Positions 1-4,364 of a DNA stretch of 5,484 nt are shown here, in pieces (within the stretch, counting starts at the first letter, position 1; the number at the start of each line of letters is the position of its first letter). The notes beneath the pieces are model-generated. The model was not told the origin of the DNA, made no database searches, and saw only the letters and a program-made list of their open reading frames with translations. Position numbers and translations under genes: made by a program. Source of the DNA: Leucobacter sp. UBA1945 (GTDB lineage: Bacteria; Actinomycetota; Actinomycetes; Actinomycetales; Microbacteriaceae); contig DDEV01000134.1 in NCBI GenBank assembly GCA_002336855.1, positions 354 to 5,837 of the forward strand, written 5' to 3'.

Positions 1-390
1 ATGCTCGAGGGCATGGTGAAGCTCGTGCCCACCGCGGAGGTCGGCTTTCTCGGCATGAAGCGCAACGAAGAGACGCTCGTGCCCGAGAGCTACGCTGAGC
101 GCCTGCCCGAGAAGCTGCACGGCCGCCAGTGCTTCGTGCTCGACCCCATGCTCGCGACGGGCGGCTCGCTCGCTGCGGCGATCGAGTTTCTCTTCGATCG
201 CGGCGCTGACGAAGTCACCGCGATATGCGTGCTGGGCACCCCTGAGGGTATCGCCGCGGTGCGCGAGCAGGTCGGCGACCGCAATGTCACGCTCGTGCTC
301 GGCGCCCTCGATGACGGCCTGAACGAGAACGCCTACATCGTTCCCGGCCTCGGCGACGCGGGCGACCGCCTCTACGGCACCGCCGACTGA
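1..390 (+). CDS. upp: Uracil phosphoribosyltransferase, C-terminal part (5' end outside window)
   Basis: Cytoplasmic pyrimidine-salvage enzyme that makes UMP from uracil and PRPP. The window holds 129 codons up to a TGA stop; the family is usually about 210 residues, so roughly 80 N-terminal residues lie upstream. The ATG at position 1 corresponds to an internal methionine of the family (the MLEGMVKLVP stretch follows the conserved RAGLG-type segment), so it should not be taken as the true start. Visible hallmarks are the RNEETL segment (residues 21-26), the PRPP-binding loop DPMLATGGS (48-56) and the C-terminal uracil-binding segment YIVPGLGDAGD (112-122) followed by the typical YGT ending. 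All signature residues of the C-terminal half are intact, so the gene looks functional. An intrinsic terminator follows 28 bases after the stop, so the gene ends its own transcription unit. Identification is from family motifs known to me and is very secure. Confidence 0.97.
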   Translation: MLEGMVKLVPTAEVGFLGMKRNEETLVPESYAERLPEKLHGRQCFVLDPMLATGGSLAAAIEFLFDRGADEVTAICVLGTPEGIAAVREQVGDRNVTLVLGALDDGLNENAYIVPGLGDAGDRLYGTAD

Positions 391-417
391 GCGGTAGCGT
401 TCGCTTCAGATTTCTCG

Positions 418-455
418 AAAAGGATCAGCCGGCCACGCGCCCGCTGATCCTTTTT
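418..455 (+). terminator. Rho-independent terminator of upp
   Basis: A 12-bp perfect stem (AAAAGGATCAGC at 418-429 pairs with GCTGATCCTTTT at 443-454) with a 13-base loop ends in a run of five T (451-455). The matching A-run on the 5' arm means it could also work on the minus strand, though no minus-strand gene points into it here. It separates upp from the promoter of the next unit. Confidence 0.93.
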
Positions 456-508
456 GGCTTTGCCACCGCTTGCCGAGCCCTCACCGAGCTGTCACAGAGC
501 GAAATAAT

Positions 509-545
509 TTGACACACTCGGGAATATTTTGTTTTACTTAAGCCA
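509..545 (+). promoter_or_regulatory. Sigma-70-like promoter giving a leaderless start at 545
   Basis: A consensus -35 hexamer TTGACA (509-514) lies 18 bases before a -10-like TTTACT (533-538). Seven bases further on is A545, the first base of the ATG of the short Met/Cys-rich frame, and no Shine-Dalgarno sequence can be seen in front of that ATG. This spacing predicts an mRNA that begins with its start codon, as is common in actinobacteria. The -35 overlaps one arm of a TGTCA-N15-TGACA inverted repeat (490-514), a possible operator. The start site is inferred from spacing, not measured. Confidence 0.65.
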
Positions 546-652
546 TGACTGACACGAATCGTCCCCAGGCCACCCGCGAGGTGAACTTTGGGCAGGCTGG
601 CATGATGATGTGCCGCCGTAGTGTCATGTGCTGTCGAATGCACCTCAGCTAG
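545..652 (+). CDS. 35-residue Met/Cys-rich leader peptide (uORF)
   Basis: A short ATG-to-TAG frame placed at the predicted transcription start. The first 19 residues are polar; the rest reads MMMCRRSVMCCRMHLS, giving Met at 1, 20-22, 28 and 32 and Cys at 23, 29 and 30. Eight sulfur amino acids in the last 16 residues is far above normal composition. The TAG stop lies inside the first arm of an RNA stem (649-655), and codons 17-19 overlap an arm of a longer-range stem (592-600), the usual geometry of ribosome-controlled attenuation. Leaderless Cys-rich uORFs that sense cysteine supply are known in mycobacteria; this peptide is not one I recognise, so the link is analogy. It could sense cysteine, methionine or charged-tRNA supply and control the winged-helix gene at 914. 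It is too short for ORF statistics, and the start rests on the promoter position. Confidence 0.6.
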   Translation: MTDTNRPQATREVNFGQAGMMMCRRSVMCCRMHLS

Positions 653-720
653 GCGAGAGAACAGGCAAAGCATCGCTTTGCACGCCTAGCACTCGGTCGC
701 TTACCGAGTACCCAGCCTGC
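592..720 (+). promoter_or_regulatory. Structured leader RNA (candidate attenuator) over the uORF end
   Basis: Four perfect stems can be read by eye. The outer stem pairs GCAGGCTGG (592-600) with CCAGCCTGC (712-720). A middle stem pairs CTAGGCG (649-655, containing the uORF stop) with CGCCTAG (683-689). Inside it GCAAAGC (665-671) pairs with GCTTTGC (675-681) around an ATC loop. Next to it ACTCGGT (691-697) pairs with ACCGAGT (703-709). All are mutually compatible, giving a closed multi-branch fold. No U-run follows, so if this attenuates it may work through Rho or translation rather than intrinsic termination. It does not match a riboswitch class I can name. Confidence 0.6.
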
Positions 721-913
721 ATCTTCTTCACGAGGATCCCGCACAGCGGTTCACCCGCTCCCTCTCAGGCGCATCTCGCGCCAAGCGAATCGCACACCGC
801 GTTCACGTGTTTCACGTAGAACATCTCGCGACATCGCACCGCACGCGGCTTGTTCGCCGCACGCCGTCCCCGCGCATCGCGCAGGCGGCACACGCAGAAA
901 GACAGCACACATC
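653..913 (+). other. Untranslated leader before the winged-helix gene; no gene seen
   Basis: With 391-652 this makes a 523-base gap between upp and the regulator. Beyond the stems listed separately it contains three more small hairpins: AGCGG/CCGCT (745-749/755-759), GGCGC/GCGCC (768-772/778-782) and GCGGC/GCCGC (845-849/856-860). A parS-like 16-mer sits at 808-823. I see no convincing coding frame here and no clear second promoter, so the regulator is probably transcribed from the promoter at 509-545 with a leader of about 370 bases. Confidence 0.5.
808..823. promoter_or_regulatory. parS-like 16-mer
   Basis: TGTTTCACGTAGAACA matches the bacterial chromosomal ParB site (TGTTTCACGTGAAACA) at 14 of 16 positions; the two differences are adjacent and break the right half-site. 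A second TTCACGT lies just upstream (802-808), giving two half-sites nine bases apart. It could be a degenerate parS, an operator for another regulator, or chance. No parAB genes are in the window. Confidence 0.3.
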
Positions 914-1636
914 ATGACCACCATCACCGCTCCCCGCACCATCACTTCGAACACCGCAGCGCCCCGCACCGTCGCAGAGGCTCGCCCCGACCTCGCCGCA
1001 GCTCAGCCCACCGAGCGTCGTGTGCCCGAGGGCACCGAAGTGCGCGGCTTCGCCCTCTACGTGGGCCTCGCAGACGACAAGATCGCTGACGGCGACCCGA
1101 AGCTCGGCGAGATCGTCACCCAGATCAAGCAGCTGGTCGCCCAGCTCGCTCCCGCCGCAGGCACCTACGCCGCGGTCGCTCTCGCTCCCGAGGGCACCGG
1201 CGGTCGCGATGTCGACGTGGTACGACTCGCGCTCGGTGACCCCGCTGCGATCGCCCGCCAGAAGCAGCAGAACGAGCCAGAGGCCGAGGATCGCGCCGCA
1301 AGCGGCGTCACCATCGACCTCTCACGCAAGCGCGTGCTGCTCGACAACATCGCTGCCCCGCTGACGTTCCGCGAGTTCGAACTGCTGCAGTACTTCGTGC
1401 TTCGCGAGGGTCGCACCGTCAGCCGCGAAGAGCTCATCGAGCAGCTCTGGGCCGACGCGCCCGAGCACGAGGCCCCGAACGAGCGCACCATCGACGTGCA
1501 CGTTCGACGCCTGCGCGTGAAGCTCGCGCACTACCAAGACATCGTGCGCACCGTGCGCGGCACCGGCTACCGATTCGACCGTCACGCAGACGTGTCGATT
1601 CTGCACGCGGCAACCCCGAGCCCTGACATCTTCTAA
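914..1636 (+). CDS. Stand-alone winged-helix (OmpR/PhoB C-terminal type) transcriptional regulator
   Basis: A 240-residue soluble protein. Residues 1-40 are a Thr/Ala/Pro-rich, probably disordered tail. Residues about 43-110 form a compact predicted alpha/beta segment starting RGFALYVGLADDK that I cannot assign to a named domain. Residues 112-130 are a polar linker. Residues 131-222 are a Trans_Reg_C winged helix: LTFREFELLQYF, the VSREELIEQLW helix, the recognition helix RTIDVHVRRLRVKL (191-204) and the wing VRTVRGTGYRF (211-221). There is no receiver domain with a phospho-acceptor Asp and no kinase gene nearby, so it is an orphan regulator, not a standard response regulator. The ATG at 914 has only a weak purine stretch (AGAAAG at 896-901). 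It lies about 260 bases downstream of the Met/Cys-rich uORF, so its expression may follow sulfur amino-acid supply; that is inference. DNA-binding assignment is secure; targets are unknown. Confidence 0.9.
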   Translation: MTTITAPRTITSNTAAPRTVAEARPDLAAAQPTERRVPEGTEVRGFALYVGLADDKIADGDPKLGEIVTQIKQLVAQLAPAAGTYAAVALAPEGTGGRDVDVVRLALGDPAAIARQKQQNEPEAEDRAASGVTIDLSRKRVLLDNIAAPLTFREFELLQYFVLREGRTVSREELIEQLWADAPEHEAPNERTIDVHVRRLRVKLAHYQDIVRTVRGTGYRFDRHADVSILHAATPSPDIF

Positions 1637-1638
1637 GC

Positions 1639-1665
1639 CGCGCCAGCACACCAGCGCTCGGCGCG
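1639..1665 (+). terminator. GC-rich hairpin after the regulator, no T-run
   Basis: CGCGCC (1639-1644) pairs with GGCGCG (1660-1665), and AGC/GCT can pair inside with a one-base bulge. It begins three bases after the stop codon but lacks a following T-run, so it may be an actinobacterial-style weak terminator or an mRNA 3'-end stabiliser. Confidence 0.35.
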
Positions 1666-1700
1666 CTACTTCGTCGCTTCGTTGCAATACATGCCACTTT

Positions 1701-1748
1701 TGTTGAAGCTGCACCATCTGGTTCTTACCAAGTTGTGCAGCTTCAACA
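1701..1748 (+). terminator. 14-bp perfect inverted repeat; possible terminator or operator
   Basis: TGTTGAAGCTGCAC (1701-1714) is the exact reverse complement of 1735-1748. A 4-bp inner stem TGGT/ACCA (1719-1722/1727-1730) closes a TCTT loop. No T-run follows on either strand, so it is not a textbook terminator, but it lies between two same-direction genes. Because it sits just upstream of the next gene's promoter area, it could alternatively be a protein-binding site. Confidence 0.5.
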
Positions 1749-1780
1749 GTTCTCGCTACCCGTTGTTCACGCCTGTGCGG

Positions 1781-1793
1781 TAGTTTTTGAGAG
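1781..1793 (+). promoter_or_regulatory. Possible -10 region for the DUF4870-like gene
   Basis: TAGTTT (1781-1786) fits the loose actinobacterial TAnnnT -10 pattern and would start transcription near 1793, about 36 bases before the ATG at 1829. No good -35 is visible at normal spacing (TTGTTC at 1763-1768 is too close), so this is tentative. Confidence 0.3.
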
Positions 1794-1815
1794 AACGATT
1801 AGACCACACACGAGA

Positions 1816-1823
1816 GAAGAGGG
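1816..1823 (+). promoter_or_regulatory. Ribosome binding site deciding the start at 1829
   Basis: GAAGAGGG ends five bases before the ATG at 1829. An in-frame upstream ATG at 1787 has no such site and would add 14 residues unlike the rest of the protein, so 1829 is preferred. Confidence 0.75.
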
Positions 1824-1828
1824 TCGTA

Positions 1829-2449
1829 ATGTCGACTTTGCCCCCCGAGGCGCACGGAGATCAGCCGGTACAGCCCGAACAGCCTGCTCAGCCCGTCGCA
1901 CCGCAGCCGGTGCAGCCCGAGCAGGTCACGGGCGCGGTGCCGCCCGCCCCCGAGCAGCCGCAGTACACCGCGCCTCCGGCGCAGGGCTACCAGGCTCCCC
2001 CCGCAGGCGCATACCAGGCACCCCCTGCTGGCGGTTACCAGCAGCCCGCTCCCGGCGCATATCAGCAGCCTGGCGCCTACCAGCAGCCGGTGGCAAACCC
2101 CGCAAGCAACCTGCAGATCAACTACTGGCTCTCGGTGTTCTTCACCTGGGTACCCGCGCTGATCTTCTTCCTGATCAACAAAGACAAGGGCGACGCCCGC
2201 GTGCGCCAGCTCGATGCGGCCAACCTGAACTTCTCGCTTGTGCGCGCGTTCGCGATTATCGCGGCATACATCGTGTCGTTCATCCTGATGTTCATCCCGT
2301 ATGTCGGGTTCATCGGCGGCCTGCTCGTCTTCGTTGCGTGGGCTGGCGGCCTCGTACTGCACATCCTCGCAGCAGTGAAGGCTGACGAGGCTTACCGCAC
2401 CGGCCAGCCGGTCGACCCCTTCCTCTTCAACCTGCAGATGGTGAAGTAA
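1829..2449 (+). CDS. DUF4870-like membrane protein with Pro/Gln-rich N-terminal tail
   Basis: A 206-residue predicted integral membrane protein. Residues 1-92 are a low-complexity cytoplasmic-type tail rich in Pro, Gln, Ala and Tyr, with QPVQPEQ units followed by near-repeats of YQAPPAG and YQQP. Residues 93-206 hold three hydrophobic segments (about 98-116, 136-155 and 160-183) separated by a charged loop (NKDKGDARVRQLDAANLNFSL), ending in a short polar tail with VDPFLFNL. The N(Y)WLSVFF...ALIFFLINKDK...AANLNFSL pattern resembles the DUF4870/Tic20-like small membrane proteins of Gram-positive bacteria, whose function is not established. The YQQP-rich tail is common on actinobacterial membrane proteins and may mediate protein contacts. 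It has its own SD and appears to be a single-gene unit ending at the terminator at 2471. Family placement is by recall of sequence pattern. Confidence 0.85.
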   Translation: MSTLPPEAHGDQPVQPEQPAQPVAPQPVQPEQVTGAVPPAPEQPQYTAPPAQGYQAPPAGAYQAPPAGGYQQPAPGAYQQPGAYQQPVANPASNLQINYWLSVFFTWVPALIFFLINKDKGDARVRQLDAANLNFSLVRAFAIIAAYIVSFILMFIPYVGFIGGLLVFVAWAGGLVLHILAAVKADEAYRTGQPVDPFLFNLQMVK

Positions 2450-2458
2450 CCGAAGGCG

Positions 2459-2839
2459 CTAACGCGATGACCCGCCTGCTTCTGCAGGCGGGTTTTTGCG
2501 TTCTGCCCGCGCCGCGCGCCACGCGCGCCAGCGCTCCCAGAACCTCGCCAGCTGCATGCGCAACCAACCCGTCAGCCTGCGGGCCCAGTGGTACTCGCTG
2601 CCAAGAATCGTCATGCCGAGAAACACGATGAGCCAGCCCGGGCCTGGTAGCGGAATGAGGATCACCCCGATCACCACGACGGCCACGCCGAGGATCGTGA
2701 CGAGCACCTTGTACACCACGTTCAGCCAGGGATAGCGCTCGATGATCGCCCGCCACTTCTTCATGAAGCGGCCGAATGGCTGTGCGATCCTCTGCGCGCG
2801 CGAAAGATCGTCTTCGCTCGTCTGGCTCGGGTCGCTCAT
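2459..2839 (-). CDS. PGPGW-motif membrane protein (TIGR02611 family)
   Basis: A 126-residue small membrane protein. Residues 1-36 are polar and basic, residues 42-63 form one hydrophobic helix (VYKVLVTILGVAVVVIGVIL), then comes the signature LPGPGWLIVFLG (64-75) leading a second hydrophobic stretch to about residue 80. A Trp/Arg-rich amphipathic tail follows (WLRMQLARFWERWRAWRAAR) and a short disordered end. The PGPGW motif defines a family of uncharacterised transmembrane proteins, of which actinobacterial members are known as TIGR02611; no biochemical role is established. The ATG at 2839 is chosen because the frame upstream runs antisense through the aminotransferase gene and because a -10 hexamer lies just ahead of it. 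It converges with the DUF4870-like gene (9 bases between stops) and diverges from the aminotransferase gene. Confidence 0.9.
   Translation of the reverse strand: MSDPSQTSEDDLSRAQRIAQPFGRFMKKWRAIIERYPWLNVVYKVLVTILGVAVVVIGVILIPLPGPGWLIVFLGMTILGSEYHWARRLTGWLRMQLARFWERWRAWRAARAERKNPPAEAGGSSR
2471..2497 (+). terminator. Rho-independent terminator inside the convergent gene
   Basis: CCCGCCTGC (2471-2479) pairs perfectly with GCAGGCGGG (2484-2492) around TTCT, followed by five T (2493-2497). Flanking AACGC (2461-2465) and GCGTT (2498-2502) can extend pairing. It ends the plus-strand DUF4870-like transcript but lies within the last coding residues of the minus-strand gene. Confidence 0.92.
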
Positions 2840-2852
2840 GTCGAAAATGCTA
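2839..2852 (-). promoter_or_regulatory. -10 element for the PGPGW gene, probably leaderless
   Basis: Read on the minus strand, TAGCAT (2852-2847) stands seven bases before the ATG at 2839, so transcription would start on or next to the start codon. No Shine-Dalgarno site is present in between. No convincing -35 is seen. Confidence 0.42.
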
Positions 2853-2869
2853 GAGCCCGACCCAGGCCG

Positions 2870-2882
2870 TAAGCTGAGAGCG
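2870..2882 (+). promoter_or_regulatory. -10 element for the aminotransferase gene, probably leaderless
   Basis: TAAGCT (2870-2875) fits TAnnnT and lies six bases before the GTG at 2882. The purines GAGAG (2876-2880) are too close to the GTG for a normal SD. The -35 region would overlap the oppositely directed -10 at 2847-2852. Confidence 0.42.
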
Positions 2883-4108
2883 TGACTGAACGATGGCGTG
2901 ATGTGGCCGCGGCATGCGGATTGCTCGATGCGAACGGAAGCGCGAAGCCGACGATCTTCGCCGAGATGAGTGCGCTCGCGGCGCGAACCTCGGCTGCGAA
3001 CCTGGGGCAGGGGTTTCCCGATGAAGACGGCCCTGAGTGGATTCGGGAGGTCGCGATCGAGGCGATTCGCGCGGGCGTGAACCAGTACCCACCGGGGCGG
3101 GGCACCGCCGAACTGCGCCAGGCGATCGCGGCGCACCAGGCGCGCCGCTACGGCATCGAGCTCGACGCAGACACCGAGGTGCTCGTCACCACCGGCGCCA
3201 CCGAGGCGCTCGCGGCAGCGCTGCTCGCACTCACCGGCCCCGGCGACGAGGTCGTGACGCTCGAACCCTTCTACGACTCGCATGCCGCATGCATCGCTAT
3301 GGCCGGCGCGACGCACGTGACCGTGCCCCTCGAACCGCACGACGGCGGGTTTCGGCTCGACGCCGACGCACTTCGCCGGGCGGTGGGGCCGCGCACGCGG
3401 GTGATCCTCGTCAATACCCCGCATAACCCCACCGGCACCGTGCTGACGCGCGACGAGCTCAGAGCGATCGCCGTCGAGGCGCAGCAGGCCGACGCGATCG
3501 TGGTGACCGATGAGGTCTACGAGCACCTCGTGTTCGACGATGTCGAGCACGTGCCGATCGCGAGCCTGCCCGGCATGCGCGAGCGCACGCTGACCATCTC
3601 GTCGTCGGGCAAGACGTTCTCGCTCACCGGTTGGAAGATCGGGTGGGCAACCGGCCCCGCCGCGCTCATCGACGCGATGCTCGCAGTCAAGCAGTTCTTG
3701 ACGTTCACCAGCGGGGCGCCGTTTCAGGGGGCGATCGCTGAGGCGCTCGGTGAGCGTGGCGACGCAGATGTCACTGCCCTGCGCGACACGCTTGCGTTTC
3801 GGCGTGACCTGCTGCTCGCGGGGCTGCAGAGTGCTGGCTTCGAGACGGTTCGCCCCGACGGCACCTACTTTGTCTGTGCCGACGCCTCGCCGTTCCTCTC
3901 GGGCGAGGTGGTGGATGGGGCCGCGTTCGCGCGATGGCTGCCCGAGGCGATCGGAGTCGCATGCGTGCCACTCAGCGCGTTTTGTCGCGAGGGATCGCCC
4001 ACCGCCTCGGCGCTCGCAAACTGGGTGCGGTTCACGTTCGTGAAGCGCGAAGACACGCTGCGCACCGCGATCGGGCGGTTGGCGGGGTTGCGCCGGGGTG
4101 AGGGCTAA
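2882..4108 (+). CDS. dapC: Class I/II PLP-dependent aminotransferase, DapC (Rv0858c)-like
   Basis: A 408-residue cytoplasmic fold-type I aminotransferase. Motifs in order: TIFAEMSALA and NLGQGFPDEDGP (24-51, substrate-side segment), NQYPPGRG (67-74), GATEAL (105-110, PLP phosphate region), EPFYDSH (128-134), NTPHNPTG (178-185, Asn182 contacts PLP), DEVYEHL (210-216, Asp210 binds the pyridine N, Tyr213 the O3'), SSSGKTFSLTGWKIGW with the Schiff-base Lys244, and WVRFTF with the carboxylate-binding Arg383. The whole pattern, including GVNQYPPG and DEVYEHLVFD, is very like mycobacterial Rv0858c, described as N-succinyldiaminopimelate aminotransferase (lysine/peptidoglycan pathway). The wider family also includes kynurenine/glutamine transaminases, so the substrate is uncertain. 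All catalytic residues are present and length is normal. The start is a GTG at 2882; another GTG at codon 8 is possible. Other lysine-pathway genes are not in the window. Confidence 0.92.
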   Translation: MTERWRDVAAACGLLDANGSAKPTIFAEMSALAARTSAANLGQGFPDEDGPEWIREVAIEAIRAGVNQYPPGRGTAELRQAIAAHQARRYGIELDADTEVLVTTGATEALAAALLALTGPGDEVVTLEPFYDSHAACIAMAGATHVTVPLEPHDGGFRLDADALRRAVGPRTRVILVNTPHNPTGTVLTRDELRAIAVEAQQADAIVVTDEVYEHLVFDDVEHVPIASLPGMRERTLTISSSGKTFSLTGWKIGWATGPAALIDAMLAVKQFLTFTSGAPFQGAIAEALGERGDADVTALRDTLAFRRDLLLAGLQSAGFETVRPDGTYFVCADASPFLSGEVVDGAAFARWLPEAIGVACVPLSAFCREGSPTASALANWVRFTFVKREDTLRTAIGRLAGLRRGEG

Positions 4109-4120
4109 GCGCTGAGGGTA

Positions 4121-4144
4121 CTGAACTCGGAGGTTGAGGTTCAG
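4121..4144 (+). terminator. Weak hairpin after the aminotransferase gene
   Basis: CTGAAC (4121-4126) pairs with GTTCAG (4139-4144) across a 12-base loop, 12 bases after the stop codon. There is no T-run. It may help end the transcript together with the larger palindrome at 4158-4220. Confidence 0.25.
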
Positions 4145-4157
4145 CAAAAGCAGATCC

Positions 4158-4220
4158 AAGCAAGTGGGCACTAGGTGTTGCCTGGGCGGTGGAGAGACAA
4201 CATCTAGTGCCCAATTGCTT
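4158..4220. repeat. Palindromic repeat, copy 1
   Basis: Arms 4158-4180 and 4198-4220 pair at 21 of 23 positions plus one G-T pair, with a 17-base centre. The core 4165-4213 (begins TGGGCACTAGGTGTTGCC, ends AGTGCCCA) is the same length, 49 bases, as the copy at 5424-5472 and matches it at 39 positions in direct orientation. It lies 50 bases after the aminotransferase stop. It could act as a terminator, a REP-like element or the edge of an inserted segment. Confidence 0.8.
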
Positions 4221-4363
4221 TGCTGGAGGCCTGGGCCGGAAACGCGTTTGACTGGTTATCGCGATCACCTGCTTGTCGCTCACAGGGGCCCAATTCTCTC
4301 GAGACTACTGACCTTCTGTGGATAAGCCGTTCTTGTGGTTCGGTGGCGACCATTATCAGTGGT
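4221..4363 (+). other. Upstream region of the DUF559-type gene
   Basis: No gene is supported here. It contains an exact consensus DnaA-box 9-mer in reverse (TGTGGATAA, 4317-4325) and a CATTAT hexamer (4351-4356) seven bases before the ATG at 4364, which would fit a leaderless start. The -35 is unclear. A longer in-frame reading from an ATG at 4220 would start inside the palindrome and adds sequence with no family resemblance. Confidence 0.4.
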
Positions 4364-4364
4364 A
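4351..4364 (+). promoter_or_regulatory. Possible -10 for the DUF559-type gene
   Basis: CATTAT (4351-4356) lies seven bases before the ATG at 4364, the same spacing as the -10 of the PGPGW gene. AGTGG just before the ATG is too close to be an ordinary SD, which favours a leaderless message. Confidence 0.35.

Noticed and set aside
592..720. Known SAM or other riboswitch
   Set aside because: I could not match the stems or loops to any named riboswitch class, and the translated Met/Cys frame explains the layout better; only an Rfam search could settle it.
914..1636. Complete two-component response regulator
   Set aside because: There is no receiver domain with the conserved acidic pocket and phospho-acceptor Asp, and no histidine kinase gene in the window.
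1787..1828. An upstream start for the DUF4870-like protein
   Set aside because: The ATG at 1787 overlaps the likely promoter, whereas the ATG at 1829 has a clear GAAGAGGG site five bases ahead.
2840..4171. A long minus-strand open frame running antisense through the aminotransferase gene into the PGPGW gene
   Set aside because: Its upstream part is Arg/His/Gly-rich with no family resemblance, as expected of the antisense of a GC-rich gene; only the part from 2839 downward is a real protein.
4317..4325. Replication origin
   Set aside because: There is only one DnaA box, no AT-rich unwinding region and no dnaA/dnaN neighbours.
4220..4363. An N-terminal extension of the DUF559-type gene from the ATG at 4220
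   Set aside because: It would begin on the arm of palindrome copy 1, has no ribosome binding site, and adds 48 residues with no family similarity, while 4364 has a well-spaced -10 hexamer.
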